64,000 bases of DNA from Herbaspirillum sp. AP02 (GTDB taxonomy: Bacteria; Pseudomonadota; Gammaproteobacteria; Burkholderiales; Burkholderiaceae_D). The notes under the pieces are model-generated. The model searched no databases. It was not told the origin of the DNA and saw only the letters and a program-made list of their open reading frames with translations. Below are positions 34,650 through 46,749 of this stretch, piece after piece. The stretch spans positions 744,001 through 808,000 of the forward strand of contig NZ_JADWMY010000001.1 of the NCBI RefSeq assembly GCF_015767275.1, written 5' to 3'. The number at the start of each line of letters is the position of its first letter. Within the stretch, counting starts at the first letter, position 1. A program made the position numbers and the translations under genes.

Positions 34650-34664
34650 GGATCTGAGCGCAGC

Positions 34665-35693
34665 TTACAGCGATTGCAGCAATGTGCGGGCAGCCAGGTA
34701 GCGCGCATCGGCTTGCAGCGCATCCCAGCCCAGGGCCTGGCCCAACGGCAGCAGGCTGGCACGGCGTGTGGCGGAAGCGGCAGCGGTGCCCCCCTTGAGA
34801 CCGGCCAGAATGGCATCGGCCTTGTCGGGCGAATTGCAGATCAGCGCCACGTCGCACCCCGCATCCAGGGCGGCCTGCGCGGCCTCCAGCGGGCCACCGG
34901 CGACACTGGCGCCGTGCATGCTGAGGTCGTCGCTGAAGATCACTCCCTGGAAGCCAAAGCGCTCACGCAGCAGCGACAGCCATACCTTGGAGAAACCGGC
35001 CGGCTGGGCATCCACCTTGGGATAGATGACGTGGGCCGGCATCACTGCCGCCAGGCTCATGCCGAGCCAGTCGTAGGGCATGGCGTCCTCGCCGAGGATG
35101 TCCTCCAGTTCCCGCTCATCGACCGGGATGGCCACGTGCGAATCGGCCGTGACGAAACCGTGACCGGGGAAATGCTTGCCACAATTGGCCATGCCGGCCA
35201 GCGCCAGGCCATGGTTGAGGCTCTTGGCCAGCAAGGTCACCACGCGCGGATCGCGATGGAAGGCGCGGTCGCCGATCACGGTCGAGACGCCATAGTCGAG
35301 GTCCAGCACCGGCGTGAAGGACAAGTCGATACCGCAGGCGCGCAACTCGGCCGCCAGCACGAAACCGGTGGTCGTCGCCAGCTTGGTGGCCTGCAGCACA
35401 TCACGCTCCCACAGCTGGCCGAGCTGGCCCATGGCCGGCAGACGCGTGAACCCATCACTGCGGAAACGCTGCACACGCCCGCCTTCATGGTCGACCGCAA
35501 TCAGGATGCCGGGACGTGCCTGGCGGATCGCGCTGGTCAGCGCGATCAACTGCGCACGGTTCTCGTAGTTACGGGCAAACAGGATGACACCGCCGGTCAG
35601 CGGGTGCTGCAGGCGGGCGACATCGGCGGCATCCAGCCGCGTGCCGACCACGTCCAGCATCACCGGACCCAGGGGCTTGGCGGCTTGGTTCAT
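34665..35693 (-). CDS. nagZ: Beta-N-acetylhexosaminidase NagZ
   Basis: 342 aa, GH3 family. Cytoplasmic enzyme that removes GlcNAc from anhydro-muropeptides in cell-wall recycling. Seen: '[16 protein letters not shown]', '[13 protein letters not shown]', the catalytic loop '[15 protein letters not shown]' and the nucleophile Asp in '[12 protein letters not shown]'. The ATG at 35693 overlaps the acpS stop (ATGA). Loss of NagZ commonly alters AmpC induction in other proteobacteria. Confidence 0.96.
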   Translation of the reverse strand: MNQAAKPLGPVMLDVVGTRLDAADVARLQHPLTGGVILFARNYENRAQLIALTSAIRQARPGILIAVDHEGGRVQRFRSDGFTRLPAMGQLGQLWERDVLQATKLATTTGFVLAAELRACGIDLSFTPVLDLDYGVSTVIGDRAFHRDPRVVTLLAKSLNHGLALAGMANCGKHFPGHGFVTADSHVAIPVDERELEDILGEDAMPYDWLGMSLAAVMPAHVIYPKVDAQPAGFSKVWLSLLRERFGFQGVIFSDDLSMHGASVAGGPLEAAQAALDAGCDVALICNSPDKADAILAGLKGGTAAASATRRASLLPLGQALGWDALQADARYLAARTLLQSL

Positions 35694-36082
35694 GACTTCT
35701 CCACGATGACAAAGGCGACGGCGTATTCCACTTCGTCGGTGATGGTGACGTGGGCGCTGAGGCCCTGCTCTTGCATCCATTGTTGCAAGGTGCCGCTACA
35801 GACCACCACCGGCTTGCCGCTGGGAGCGTTCAGGACCTGCATGGCACGCCAGGTCATGGGCATGCGCATCCCCATGCCGATGGCCTTGGAAAAGGCTTCC
35901 TTGGCAGCGAAACGGGTCGCCAGGAAGCGAATGCCACGGGCCTCCACCTTGGCCTTGCGACGCAGGTATTTTTCCATCTCCTGCGGCCCCAGGATCTTGC
36001 CGGCGAAGCGATCACCGTGACGCTTGAGCGCCGCCTCCAGGCGCGGGATCTTGAGGATGTCGGTACCAATGCCGTAGATCAT
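35690..36082 (-). CDS. acpS: Holo-[acyl-carrier-protein] synthase
   Basis: 130 aa. Transfers 4'-phosphopantetheine from CoA to ACP. Seen: '[19 protein letters not shown]' with the Mg-binding Asp8 and '[16 protein letters not shown]' with the catalytic Glu. Lies 10 bases past pdxJ and overlaps nagZ by 4, so it is part of the recO-pdxJ-acpS-nagZ run. Confidence 0.96.
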   Translation of the reverse strand: MIYGIGTDILKIPRLEAALKRHGDRFAGKILGPQEMEKYLRRKAKVEARGIRFLATRFAAKEAFSKAIGMGMRMPMTWRAMQVLNAPSGKPVVVCSGTLQQWMQEQGLSAHVTITDEVEYAVAFVIVEKS

Positions 36083-36092
36083 GCGACGCGCC

Positions 36093-36872
36093 TCAAGCCT
36101 TGACGCCGGTCTTGGTCGCTTCCAAGCGTGCCTTGACCATGATGGCCTTCATTTCGGAGACGGCATTGCGCCAGCCGACGAAGACCGCATGCGCCACCAC
36201 GGCATGGCCGATGTTCAACTCGGCGATCTCGGGGATGGCCGCAATCGCCTGGACATTGGTGTAGTGCAAGCCGTGCCCGGCGTTGACCTTCAGGCCGAGC
36301 TTGATGCCGGCCAGCACGGCGGTGCGGATGCGTTCCAGTTCTTCCTGCTGCTCCTGCTCGCTGATGGCGTCGGCGTAGCGACCGGTGTGCAGTTCGATCA
36401 CCGGCGCGCCCGATTCGGCCGCGGCCTGGATCTGCTGGACGTCGGGATCGATGAAGAGCGAGACGCGTACCTGTTCCTGCTGCAACTGGCGGATGGCGGA
36501 CTGCACATCGGCAAAGTGGCCGGTCACGTCCAGCCCTCCTTCGGTGGTGACTTCGGTGCGCTTTTCCGGTACCAGGCAGACATCCTGCGGCTTGATGAAG
36601 CAGGCGAAGTCGATCATCTCCTTCGTGACTGCCGCTTCCAGGTTCATGCGGGTCTGCAGCAGCGGACGGATGGCCTTCACATCGTCGTCGCGGATGTGGC
36701 GACGGTCTTCGCGCAGATGCAGGGTGATGACATCGGCACCGGCTTCCTCGGCTTCCAGGGCAGCCCGGATCGGATCGGGATAGCGGGTGCCGCGTGCATT
36801 GCGCAGGGTGGCGACGTGGTCGATGTTGATGCCCAGTTCGATGGTCGGGCCGGCGGGCTGCAGGAAACTCAT
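36093..36872 (-). CDS. pdxJ: Pyridoxine 5'-phosphate synthase
   Basis: 259 aa from the ATG at 36872 ([20 protein letters not shown]). PdxJ closes the pyridoxine ring from 1-deoxyxylulose 5-phosphate and 3-amino-2-oxopropyl phosphate. Seen: '[22 protein letters not shown]', '[12 protein letters not shown]', '[19 protein letters not shown]' and '[15 protein letters not shown]'. The frame is open further upstream, but the chosen start matches the family. Confidence 0.96.
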   Translation of the reverse strand: MSFLQPAGPTIELGINIDHVATLRNARGTRYPDPIRAALEAEEAGADVITLHLREDRRHIRDDDVKAIRPLLQTRMNLEAAVTKEMIDFACFIKPQDVCLVPEKRTEVTTEGGLDVTGHFADVQSAIRQLQQEQVRVSLFIDPDVQQIQAAAESGAPVIELHTGRYADAISEQEQQEELERIRTAVLAGIKLGLKVNAGHGLHYTNVQAIAAIPEIAELNIGHAVVAHAVFVGWRNAVSEMKAIMVKARLEATKTGVKA

Positions 36873-37014
36873 GGCGTCAGGATGTTTCGTGTGAGTGATA
36901 TTCGGATGTGCTATGGGCATCTGGCCGCGCATCGGGGATGGTGCGGCCAGACGGTGATTGTAGCGACTTGGGAGCGTGCGTGGGAGAAGCGACGGCCGAC
37001 TGGCCGCCACCAGA

Positions 37015-37875
37015 TCACAATTGCATGAGGTCGATCAGGATCTGACGCGTATTCAACTGCGCCCCACCCAGGTGGTGCGCCAGCAGGTAGCGCATCAGGA
37101 ATTTGCTCTGGAGCTGGGTGGTAGGGTCGCTGTAGTCCTCGCGCTCCATGTCCAGCAGGGTCTTGCCGCTGACCTTGGGCGCACGGTCTGAAATGCGCTC
37201 CGGACGCGTCCCCTGTTCCGGATCGACGACGTAGACGCTGTCAGCCTGCACGGTCTTGCCGCTGACCACGCAATGGCTCCAGTTGCCGGCCACACCGGTC
37301 TGCCTGAGCAGGACGCGTTCGAACTGGCGCAGCACGATGGGTGCGTTTTCGCCATGGGCCAGCTTGTTCAGGGTCGCCACGTAGTGATCGAACAGCTCCG
37401 GGTGGGCGTCTTCGCGGGCCAGCAGCTTGACCAGCAATTCGTTGAGATAGAAACCGCACAGCAGCGCCGACTTCTCCAGCGGCAGCAGGCCACCGACCCA
37501 TTCGGCATCGGTCAGGGTACGCACCTCGGACTTGCCGCTCCAAGACAGCGAGAGCGGCTGGAAGGTCTGCAAGGCGCCACGCAACTTGGAGTGCGGACGC
37601 TTGGCGCCCTTGGCCACCAGCGCCACGCGACCGTGGTCACGCGAGAAGACGTCGATGATGAGGCTGGTTTCCTTGTACGGATAGCTGTGCAGCACGAAGC
37701 CTGGCTGGGCCAGTACCTTGTGCTCCTTCTCCGGCACGGCGCGGCTGCGCGCACGGGGCGCGGCCGGCTTGCGCGCCGGGGTTTTGGCAGGCGCCTGCGG
37801 CACGACCGCCGGCGCTGCGGCATTTGCCGGGTCAGCCTGGCTGTCGAGCTGGGATTCGGTGAGCATGGTAGTCAT
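37015..37875 (-). CDS. recO: DNA repair protein RecO with N-terminal extension
   Basis: 286 aa. RecO helps RecR load RecA onto gapped DNA. The OB-fold begins near residue 58 ('[36 protein letters not shown]'), and the C-terminal helical domain ends '[13 protein letters not shown]'. About 50 Ala/Pro/Arg-rich residues precede the OB-fold, longer than in E. coli RecO (about 240 aa). No equally good later ATG was found, so the extension may be real and disordered. Confidence 0.92.
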   Translation of the reverse strand: MTTMLTESQLDSQADPANAAAPAVVPQAPAKTPARKPAAPRARSRAVPEKEHKVLAQPGFVLHSYPYKETSLIIDVFSRDHGRVALVAKGAKRPHSKLRGALQTFQPLSLSWSGKSEVRTLTDAEWVGGLLPLEKSALLCGFYLNELLVKLLAREDAHPELFDHYVATLNKLAHGENAPIVLRQFERVLLRQTGVAGNWSHCVVSGKTVQADSVYVVDPEQGTRPERISDRAPKVSGKTLLDMEREDYSDPTTQLQSKFLMRYLLAHHLGGAQLNTRQILIDLMQL

Positions 37876-37978
37876 GGATATCCGTCCTGAATGCGTGAAG
37901 CCACGTCGTTAGGGCGCGGCGTAATGCCATGATGATGCAGGAATTTCGCACGGCCCGCAGGACGGGCCGCAGCCGGAA

Positions 37979-38908
37979 TTATTCGTAGCCGTAGGCGCGC
38001 AGGCCGGCTTCGTTGTCGGCCCAGCCCGATTTGACCTTGACCCAGATCTCCAGGTAGACCGGACCGCCGAAGAGGCGCTCCATGTCCAGCCGCGACTGGG
38101 TGGAAATTTCCTTCAGACGTGCGCCCTTCTGACCGATCACCATCGCCTTGTGGGTGTCGCGTTCGACCAGGATGGCGGCAAAGACGCGACGCAGGTTACC
38201 TTCCTGCTCGAACTTCTCGATCAGCACCGTGCTGGTATAGGGCAGTTCTTCGCCGACAAAGCGGAACACCTTTTCACGCACGATTTCAGAGGCCAGGAAT
38301 TTCTCGCTGCGGTCGGTGATGTCGTCCTCGTCGAACATCGGCGGATTCTGCGGCAGCAGCTTGCGCACCTCTTCCTGCAGGCGATCCAGCTGGAAGCGCT
38401 GCTTGGCCGAGACCGGGACTACGGCCGCAAAATCATGATGCGAAGCCACTTCGGCGGCAAAGGGCATGAGCGTGGTCTTGTCCTTGTTGCGGTCGGCCTT
38501 GTTCAATACCAGGATGCAGGGCACGTTGGACGGCAGCAGGTCCAGGACCTGCTTGTCGGCCGGGCCGAAGGTGCCCGCCTCGATGACGAACAGGATGACG
38601 TCGGCCGCCGTCAGGGTGTTGGTGACGGTACGGTTCAGGGTCTTGTTGAGCGCATTGCTGTGACGGGTCTGGAAACCGGGGGTATCGACGTAGACGTACT
38701 GGGTGTTCTCGATGGTCTGGATGCCGGTGATGCGGTGGCGCGTGGTCTGGGCCTTGCGCGAGGTGATGCTGACCTTGGCGCCGACCAGCACGTTCATCAA
38801 GGTCGACTTACCGACGTTGGGACGACCGACGATGGCGATGTAACCACAACGGTAATCATCAGCCGGGGTCTGCGCCGACGTGTCGCCGGCCATGGGGGAA
38901 TCTGTCAT
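37979..38908 (-). CDS. era: GTPase Era
   Basis: 309 aa. Ribosome-assembly GTPase acting on the 30S subunit and 16S rRNA. Seen: G1 '[12 protein letters not shown]', G3 'DTPGF', G4 'LNKAD', and a C-terminal KH domain ('[40 protein letters not shown]'). Overlaps rnc by 4 bases (ATGA), the rnc-era coupling known in many proteobacteria. A 7-bp stem without T-run (37951-37969) lies past its stop. Confidence 0.97.
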   Translation of the reverse strand: MTDSPMAGDTSAQTPADDYRCGYIAIVGRPNVGKSTLMNVLVGAKVSITSRKAQTTRHRITGIQTIENTQYVYVDTPGFQTRHSNALNKTLNRTVTNTLTAADVILFVIEAGTFGPADKQVLDLLPSNVPCILVLNKADRNKDKTTLMPFAAEVASHHDFAAVVPVSAKQRFQLDRLQEEVRKLLPQNPPMFDEDDITDRSEKFLASEIVREKVFRFVGEELPYTSTVLIEKFEQEGNLRRVFAAILVERDTHKAMVIGQKGARLKEISTQSRLDMERLFGGPVYLEIWVKVKSGWADNEAGLRAYGYE

Positions 38909-39894
38909 GCTGTTCTTGATTGCGTGGCGGATGAAGCCGCCGAAATGGGTTCTGCCGCGACCGTTTCAGCGCGGTCGCCGGTGTTGTTCTTGCCCTCGTT
39001 GCGGGTGGCCGCCGCAGGGCTCTTCGGCTCCTTGGAGGACTTGGCCGGTTTGCTGGCAGGAGCACGCTCGGAGGAGGATGCTCCCTCCGGACGGTTGCCC
39101 TTACCGCTTTCCTGGTCCGGCGCATCGGGCTGGATGGTAGCGATGCCGGCCAGCTTCAACTGGGTGGTGCGGGTGCGTGGTTTGCGGCCGGCCGAGGGCG
39201 TCTTGGCCAGCGCCAGCTGCACCGCTTCCAATGCCAGTTTGGCGGCGGCTTGTTCACCGGCCCGGCGACTGCCACCGGTGCCGAAGACCTGGATGTCCAG
39301 CTTGGGCACCAGGCATTCGATCTCGAATTCCTGGCTGTGGGCGGCACCATGGGTGGCGATCACGTTGTATTGCGGCAGCGGGATTTTCTTGCCTTGCAGG
39401 AACTCCTGCAGCAGCGTCTTGGCATCCTTGCCCAGCGTGCGGGGATCGACGTGTTCCAGCACCGGGACATAGAGCGAGCGGATCACCCCACGCGCCGCAT
39501 CGAAACCGGAATCGAGGAAGATGGCGCCAAACAGCGCCTCCAGGGTATCGGCCAGGATCGAGGGGCGGCGGAAACCGCCCGACTTCAGCTCGCCCTCGCC
39601 CAGGCGCAGGAACTGCGACAATTCCAGCCGCTGGGCGATCTCATACAGGGATTGCTGCTTGACCAGATTGGCGCGCAGGCGGGAAAGGTCGCCTTCGTCG
39701 ATCTTGTCATAGCGTTCGAACAGCAGGGAAGCCACCACGCAGTTCAGTACCGAATCGCCGAGGAATTCCAGCCGCTCGTTATGCAAGGCGCTATGGCTAC
39801 GATGGGTCAAGGCCTGCTGCAGGAGCGATGCGTCCTTGAAAGTGTGGCCTAGCCGTTGTTGCAAGAGTTGAGGATCCATTTTTTCATCCGTCAT
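38905..39894 (-). CDS. rnc: Ribonuclease III with long C-terminal tail
   Basis: 329 aa. RNase III domain (1-150) with the signature '[21 protein letters not shown]' and '[18 protein letters not shown]', then a dsRNA-binding domain (about 155-230: '[14 protein letters not shown]', '[16 protein letters not shown]'). A further 100 residues rich in Ser, Lys, Ala, Pro and Glu follow, with no fold visible. E. coli RNase III is 226 aa. It cleaves double-stranded RNA in rRNA maturation. ATG at 39894; a second ATG at 39879. Confidence 0.96.
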   Translation of the reverse strand: MTDEKMDPQLLQQRLGHTFKDASLLQQALTHRSHSALHNERLEFLGDSVLNCVVASLLFERYDKIDEGDLSRLRANLVKQQSLYEIAQRLELSQFLRLGEGELKSGGFRRPSILADTLEALFGAIFLDSGFDAARGVIRSLYVPVLEHVDPRTLGKDAKTLLQEFLQGKKIPLPQYNVIATHGAAHSQEFEIECLVPKLDIQVFGTGGSRRAGEQAAAKLALEAVQLALAKTPSAGRKPRTRTTQLKLAGIATIQPDAPDQESGKGNRPEGASSSERAPASKPAKSSKEPKSPAAATRNEGKNNTGDRAETVAAEPISAASSATQSRTA

Positions 39895-40082
39895 TCAGTC
39901 TGCCGCCCCGTTCGCGCAGTGGCGCGAGGATCGGGGATTACCAGCCTGACCAGTCAGCGGGATCGGTACAAAGCAAAGCTGAATACTGCTCCGGGTCTGC
40001 CTCCACAACGCAAAATTGCCAAATGGAAACTGCGGAAAACTGCGAAACCTTCGAAAGCTGCTCGACCAGAATGCGGCGCGCC

Positions 40083-40997
40083 TTAGTGGAAGCTGCCGAT
40101 CCGCTTGATATCGCCCAGGTTCATCCAGACAAAGAAGGCCTTGCCGACGATGTTCTGGTCAGGCACAAAGCCCCAATACCGACTGTCGAGGCTGTTGTCC
40201 CGGTTGTCACCCATCATGAAATACTCGCCCGGCGGCACCGTGCAGGCAAAACCTTCGGCGTTGTAGGTGCACAGTTCGTGATGCGGGAAGGCATCCGGAT
40301 TGGGCACGAAATTGGGAGCACGCTCATCAGTGAGGATCTTGTGATCCACGCCGGTCAGGTTTTCCTGCCATTGCTTATAGTACGTCAGATTTTCCTCGTC
40401 CAGATAATCCGGCAGCGCTTTATAAGAAATTTGTTCACCATTAACGGTTAAGCGCTTGTTTTTATAGACAATTTTATCACCGGGCACGCCAACAACGCGC
40501 TTGATGTAGTCCACCGATACATCCTTCGGATACTTGAAGACCATGACGTCGCCGCGCTGCGGCTGGTTCACTTCGATGATCTTCTTGTTGATGATGGGCA
40601 AGCGGATGCCATAGGTAAATTTGTTCACCAGGATCAGGTCGCCAACCAACAATGTGGGCACCATGGAACTGGAGGGAATCTTGAACGGCTCGTAAAGGAA
40701 GGAGCGCAGACAGAACACCAGTGCGATCACCGGGAAAAAGCTGCCCGAATACTCGATCCAGGCCGGCTGCTTCATCAGGCTGGCCTGCAGATCGGCACGA
40801 CCGGTGGCCACGGCGCCGTCACGCTTGATGCCTTGCGCCTCGTCGCGCGCCACGCGGGCATCGAACTCGGCCAGAGCGGCATCGGCACGGGCACGGCGCT
40901 GCTTGGACAGGAAGAAGGTGTCGGCGAACCAGATCACGCCAGTCACCAGCATCAGGACGAACAGAATGAGTGCGAAGTTACCCAACAAAGCCTGCAT
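40083..40997 (-). CDS. lepB: Signal peptidase I
   Basis: 304 aa. Two N-terminal membrane helices (about 5-25 and 80-100) and a periplasmic catalytic part: 'IPSSSMVPTLLVGDLILVNKFTYG' with the nucleophile Ser, 'YPKDVSVDYIKRVVGVPGD' with the general-base Lys, and 'MMGDNRDNSLDSRYWGFV'. It cuts Sec signal peptides. Lies 1 base past lepA (stop at 40999) in the lepA-lepB-rnc-era-recO order. Confidence 0.97.
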   Translation of the reverse strand: MQALLGNFALILFVLMLVTGVIWFADTFFLSKQRRARADAALAEFDARVARDEAQGIKRDGAVATGRADLQASLMKQPAWIEYSGSFFPVIALVFCLRSFLYEPFKIPSSSMVPTLLVGDLILVNKFTYGIRLPIINKKIIEVNQPQRGDVMVFKYPKDVSVDYIKRVVGVPGDKIVYKNKRLTVNGEQISYKALPDYLDEENLTYYKQWQENLTGVDHKILTDERAPNFVPNPDAFPHHELCTYNAEGFACTVPPGEYFMMGDNRDNSLDSRYWGFVPDQNIVGKAFFVWMNLGDIKRIGSFH

Positions 40998-40998
40998 G

Positions 40999-42792
<1,794 letters not shown>

Positions 42793-42811
42793 TAACAGAC
42801 TGGAAACGATG

Positions 42812-42855
42812 AAAAAAGGCGCTCCTAAGCGGGCAGTGCCCAGCCGAGCGCCTTT
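42812..42855 (-). terminator. Terminator immediately before lepA
   Basis: AAAGGCGCTC (42815-42824) pairs with GAGCGCCTTT (42846-42855), a 10-bp stem, with six Ts on the minus strand ending at 42812. It ends the mucD/glutaredoxin transcript and leaves only 20 bases before the lepA ATG, so a separate lepA promoter would have to overlap it. Confidence 0.85.
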
Positions 42856-43042
42856 GCAACAGCTTATTCGACCCGGCATTTTACCGGATTTCAGAGGGAC
42901 GAGCCCGACTTTCCGGTGCCCAGTCGGTCCGGCGAAGGCGAAAAAACCTCGGAAATGCACCCCACATGGCGCCGCCAAGCATGACTATCCAACAACTTTT
43001 TCCGGCTTGAATACCACTCCGGGGGCATCCCCCTCCCCGGCG

Positions 43043-43333
43043 CTACCCGGCTGCGAGAAAATCCTGCAAGCGTAGCGAGTCAAGATGGTAATGACACAAC
43101 TGCAGCCACTGCCCGTCCGTCGCCCGCCCCATCAATACCGGCACCAGTTCGTCATATAACGCCAACAGCGCCGGATCGGCATCCACATCGATCATGTCGA
43201 TCTGCGCAGGCCGCGCCCCGAGCGCGGTGCGCAAGGCGTCACGCAAGTCATCGCAAAGGTGACAGTAACTGCGCGAATAGATGATGAACTGCAACTCTGC
43301 GGCATGCACCGACGGGGATTCAGACAAGGACAT
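43043..43333 (-). CDS. Glutaredoxin-like thiol protein
   Basis: 96 aa, thioredoxin fold. The active-site motif is CHLC in 'YSRSYCHLCDDLRDAL' (about residues 24-27), with the strand 'IDMIDVDADPALLALYDELVPVLM' carrying the conserved cis-proline. Likely a dithiol reductase. Located between mucD and lepA; such a gene is usual at this place in Burkholderiales. ATG start. Confidence 0.85.
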   Translation of the reverse strand: MSLSESPSVHAAELQFIIYSRSYCHLCDDLRDALRTALGARPAQIDMIDVDADPALLALYDELVPVLMGRATDGQWLQLCHYHLDSLRLQDFLAAG

Positions 43334-43446
43334 GAAGCGGATAAGCGATCAATCCCGGGCAATGGATGGAAAAAGGCTGCGACTCCCGGGAATCGCAGCC
43401 TTGATGGCGCAACGCCCGAAGGCGCTGGCCACTCCCTTCAATTTCG

Positions 43447-44925
43447 TCAATTACCGCCGTTGGGGCGCAACGGCACGAATTGGGAAGAATCGCCACGGCG
43501 CACCAACACGGCCGCACGCTTCTTGGCATCCAGCTTGGAAACCAACTGCCCGAACTGCTTGGCATCCTTGATATCGACCTCGTTGAGACGCTGGATCACG
43601 TCGCCCGGGCGGATGCCGGCCGCGGCAGCCGCACCGCTGACCGCCTCCACCAGTACGCCGTTATCGACCTTCAACTCCTTTTTCTGGGCGTCAGACAGGT
43701 CGCTCACCACCAGGCCCAGGGCATTGGGGGTGTTATCCGGCTTGGCCTTCTTTTCCTCCGGCTGCTTGGGCTTGTCGGCTTCCAGCTCGACCACGGTCAC
43801 CGTGAGATCACGTGCACTGCCCTTGCGCCAGATATTGACGGTCGCCTTGGCACCCGGCTTGGTGGCGCCCACCATGCGCGGCAGATCACTGGGCCGTTCG
43901 ATGGCGGCGCCGTTGTATTTCAGGATGATGTCGCCCGCTTCCAGGCCAGCCTTCTCGGCCGGACCGCCGGCTTCCACGCGCTGCACCAGGGCCCCCTGGG
44001 CACGCGCCAGGCCCAGTGATTCAGCCACGTCCTTGGTCACTTCGCCGATCTGCACGCCAATGCGACCACGGGTCACGCGGCCGCTAGCCTTCAACTGGTC
44101 GGCCACGCGCAGCGCTTCATCGATGGGCACCGCGAAGGAAATCCCCATGAAGCCGCCAGAACGGCTGTAGATCTGCGAGTTGATGCCGACCACTTCACCC
44201 TTGAGGTTGATCAGCGGACCGCCCGAATTACCGGGATTGACGGCGACGTCAGTCTGGATCAGAGGCAGGTAGTCGCCGGTATCACGCGCCTTGGCCGAGA
44301 CAATGCCGGCAGTGACCGTATTTTCCAGCCCGAACGGCGAGCCGATGGCCAGCACCCACTCGCCGACGCGGATCTTGTCGGAATCGCCCATGTTCAGGCG
44401 CGGCAGATTGCTGCCGTCGATCTTGAGCACAGCCACATCGGTGCGGGTATCGGAGCCGACGATCTTGGCCTTGAATTCACGCTTGTCGGTCAAGGTCACA
44501 TAGACTTCGCTGGCACCGTCCACTACGTGGGCATTGGTCAGGATGAAGCCGTCGGCCGAGATGATGAAGCCGGAACCAACGCCACGCGGCACCTCATCCT
44601 GCTGCCCCTGCCCACCCTGTTTGCCATTGCCACGCGGCGTTCCGGGCTGCTGCTGGCGCGGGATGGGTATACCGAAGAAACGCCGGAAGAATTCCTGCAT
44701 TTCCGGATCATCCATCCCGCCCTGCCCCTGGGCATTCTGGCGTACGCGCTCGGTAGTACGGATATTGACCACACCGGGGCCAGTGCGCTCGACGATGTCG
44801 GCGAAATCAGGCAGCGCGGCCACGCTCGGCGATGCCACGGGCGGCGCAGCCAGCACGCCCGGAGCGGCGGCCACAACGGAGGCGGCCAGCAAGGCGCTGG
44901 CAAAGGTCTTCTTCAACGGAGTCAT
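43447..44925 (-). CDS. mucD: DegP/MucD-type periplasmic serine protease
   Basis: 492 aa. Signal peptide (1-26), trypsin-like domain with the triad His ('LTNAHVVDGA'), Asp ('DTRTDVAVLK') and Ser ('VNPGNSGGPLINL'), then two PDZ domains (about 280-370 and 395-480). A Gln/Gly-rich loop ('QQQPGTPRGNGKQGGQGQQ') lies near residue 90-110. It degrades or chaperones misfolded periplasmic proteins and works with the sigma-E system encoded upstream (rpoE-rseA-rseB). Confidence 0.94.
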   Translation of the reverse strand: MTPLKKTFASALLAASVVAAAPGVLAAPPVASPSVAALPDFADIVERTGPGVVNIRTTERVRQNAQGQGGMDDPEMQEFFRRFFGIPIPRQQQPGTPRGNGKQGGQGQQDEVPRGVGSGFIISADGFILTNAHVVDGASEVYVTLTDKREFKAKIVGSDTRTDVAVLKIDGSNLPRLNMGDSDKIRVGEWVLAIGSPFGLENTVTAGIVSAKARDTGDYLPLIQTDVAVNPGNSGGPLINLKGEVVGINSQIYSRSGGFMGISFAVPIDEALRVADQLKASGRVTRGRIGVQIGEVTKDVAESLGLARAQGALVQRVEAGGPAEKAGLEAGDIILKYNGAAIERPSDLPRMVGATKPGAKATVNIWRKGSARDLTVTVVELEADKPKQPEEKKAKPDNTPNALGLVVSDLSDAQKKELKVDNGVLVEAVSGAAAAAGIRPGDVIQRLNEVDIKDAKQFGQLVSKLDAKKRAAVLVRRGDSSQFVPLRPNGGN

Positions 44926-44941
44926 TGCAACAGTCTCTCTT

Positions 44942-45976
44942 CTATTTGGATGTCAGTTCAATGGAATCGGCGACTTGCCGGATTGCGGCGACCGGCACTT
45001 CCCCCACCACGGTGAGCCAGTAGTCTCCTTGCCGGCGGCCGAGGATATTCATGGCCCCCTGCTGGATCGTACCTTCTTCGCCGCCCTGGCTGCCGGGCTC
45101 GATGAATACCGAAATGGCGGCCAGGCCATCGGAAAACACGATCTGCGACACTTCACGTTCGGCTGGTCGACTCTGGGCAGGCGCCACCCCGTCTGGCAGG
45201 CTGCCGGGGATCATGCGTCGTACCTGCTGGATTTTACGAAATCCCGGCGGTGGCGTAATCCGCCATGCGGAAAGATCGACCGGGTTCATGGCCACCTTTT
45301 CGACCTGCCAGCCACGCGTATCCTTGTAGGTGGGGTTGACGCGGTTGCGATCAATCCCGCCGATCTCGATCTGCGTGAAGGAAATCTGCTCAATCACCTC
45401 TCCCTTCACCCCCAGCGTCTGGGCGCGCAGCAACAGGCCAGACGCCTTGTCGCCGCAGAAGCGGTAACCGTAACGCAACTTGTCCAGTGGCTCCAGCACC
45501 ACGGCATCGCACACCCGTCCCGCCACCCGCTCGACGCTGCCTTCCTTGAAGCGATAATGGACTGCCAGCTCATCGGGTCGGGCATCCAGAATCGCCGGAA
45601 ATACATCCCGGCTGACGCGTTTTTCCACGCGCATGACGCGCAGATCTGGCAGATAGCTGACGACATCATCGTTACTACGGATGAATTCGCTGGGCTTGCC
45701 GTCGAGGAGTTCCAGCTTTTCGTGCTCGACCTTGCCTGCGACCACGTGCGTGACACGCGAGCTACGGATCAGGGAGCCCTGCTGATAGACAAAACTACCC
45801 GAATAATTCAGTCGCTGCGCGGCCGATTGCATCTTTTGCAATTGCGCCGGCAATGGAGAGGGAATGGAAGCTTCGCTGGCGGGAGATGTTGAAACGCCAT
45901 CCGCCGCGTGAGCGGATGGCGAGAACAACATGGGCAGGAAGCAGAGTACGCCGTACAGACGCCCCGTTTGACGCAT
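44942..45976 (-). CDS. rseB: Sigma-E regulatory protein RseB/MucB
   Basis: 344 aa from the ATG at 45976, 1 base past the rseA stop. Signal peptide (1-23, ending AHA) and an N-terminal LolA-like domain ('AAQRLNYSGSFVYQQGSLIRSSRVTHVV') followed by a C-terminal domain (about 230-344). RseB binds the periplasmic part of RseA and shields it from protease. Downstream it meets mucD with 16 bases between. Confidence 0.93.
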   Translation of the reverse strand: MRQTGRLYGVLCFLPMLFSPSAHAADGVSTSPASEASIPSPLPAQLQKMQSAAQRLNYSGSFVYQQGSLIRSSRVTHVVAGKVEHEKLELLDGKPSEFIRSNDDVVSYLPDLRVMRVEKRVSRDVFPAILDARPDELAVHYRFKEGSVERVAGRVCDAVVLEPLDKLRYGYRFCGDKASGLLLRAQTLGVKGEVIEQISFTQIEIGGIDRNRVNPTYKDTRGWQVEKVAMNPVDLSAWRITPPPGFRKIQQVRRMIPGSLPDGVAPAQSRPAEREVSQIVFSDGLAAISVFIEPGSQGGEEGTIQQGAMNILGRRQGDYWLTVVGEVPVAAIRQVADSIELTSK

Positions 45977-45977
45977 C

Positions 45978-46673
45978 TTATTTATCGGCGTCAGAGGAGA
46001 AGGCAGCAGAACGGGCGTATTGCGCCGAACTATAGGAAGGCGAGAAACGCTGGTGGGCCGACAGGTACTGGTCGATGCGCGGGTCGCGCCTGACTTCACC
46101 CTGCTGGGCCAACGAACTGAGCTGGTTGACGTTCTGCGAGTTGCCACTGGTATCGGCAACCGTGGCGATCGCTGACGGCACCGAGGGCGCAGCCACGGGA
46201 GCCGAAGCCACCTGGGCGACCGGGGTCGCCATCCTGGCGTCGGCATTGACCACGGCCTGCTGCGGCATGGCTACGAACACCGCAGCCACGGCGGCAGCTG
46301 CCGCTGCGGCGCTGGGCATCAACAGACGCACCAGGCGGCCGGGACGAGCGGCACGATGGTCGCCATTGGCGGCGGTCTTGACCGCAGCGGCAGGCTGGAC
46401 TTCAACAGCGGCGGGTGCTGCAGCAGCCTGAGGTGCCACGATGGCCGGCTCGGCGTCCAGCAAGGCAGCCATCCTGGCCGAGAAGCCGGCGCTCAGCGAG
46501 ACATCCATCTCCTCTGAACGCAGTACCTCGCCTATGCGATGGTAATCTTCCCACGCGTCCTGAGCGTTCTCGGAAGAACGCAGGGCCGCGAAGGCAAGGG
46601 TCATTTCATCAGAGCTCAACTCGCCATCGGCAAGGGCTGAGATCTGTTCTCTGGTCGTTACTTTGGTATCCAT
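45978..46673 (-). CDS. rseA: Anti-sigma-E factor RseA
   Basis: 231 aa. N-terminal anti-sigma domain ('ISALADGELSSDEMTLAFAALRSSENAQDAWEDYHRIGEVLRS', about 11-53), an Ala-rich linker, one membrane helix ('LLMPSAAAAAAAVAAVFVAM', about 115-138) and a periplasmic domain that should bind RseB. It holds RpoE inactive until cleaved by regulated proteolysis. Translationally adjacent to rpoE (76 bases). Confidence 0.92.
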   Translation of the reverse strand: MDTKVTTREQISALADGELSSDEMTLAFAALRSSENAQDAWEDYHRIGEVLRSEEMDVSLSAGFSARMAALLDAEPAIVAPQAAAAPAAVEVQPAAAVKTAANGDHRAARPGRLVRLLMPSAAAAAAAVAAVFVAMPQQAVVNADARMATPVAQVASAPVAAPSVPSAIATVADTSGNSQNVNQLSSLAQQGEVRRDPRIDQYLSAHQRFSPSYSSAQYARSAAFSSDADK

Positions 46674-46749
46674 AAGCAGTCACCCGGCAAAAATCTTAGT
46701 TCCATACCCGCTTTATTGTTTTCTTTTTAACAACAGGCTTGTGGCCTCA

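Noticed and set aside
32787-36020. Very long plus-strand open frame of more than 1000 codons
   Set aside because: It lies antisense to uvrC, nagZ and acpS, which are clear by motif; open antisense frames are common in GC-rich genes with this codon bias. The translation is low-complexity His/Gln/Arg-rich.
39895-40082. DUF4845 gene expected between lepB and rnc
   Set aside because: The 188-base gap has no suitable frame, so the gene is absent or elsewhere.
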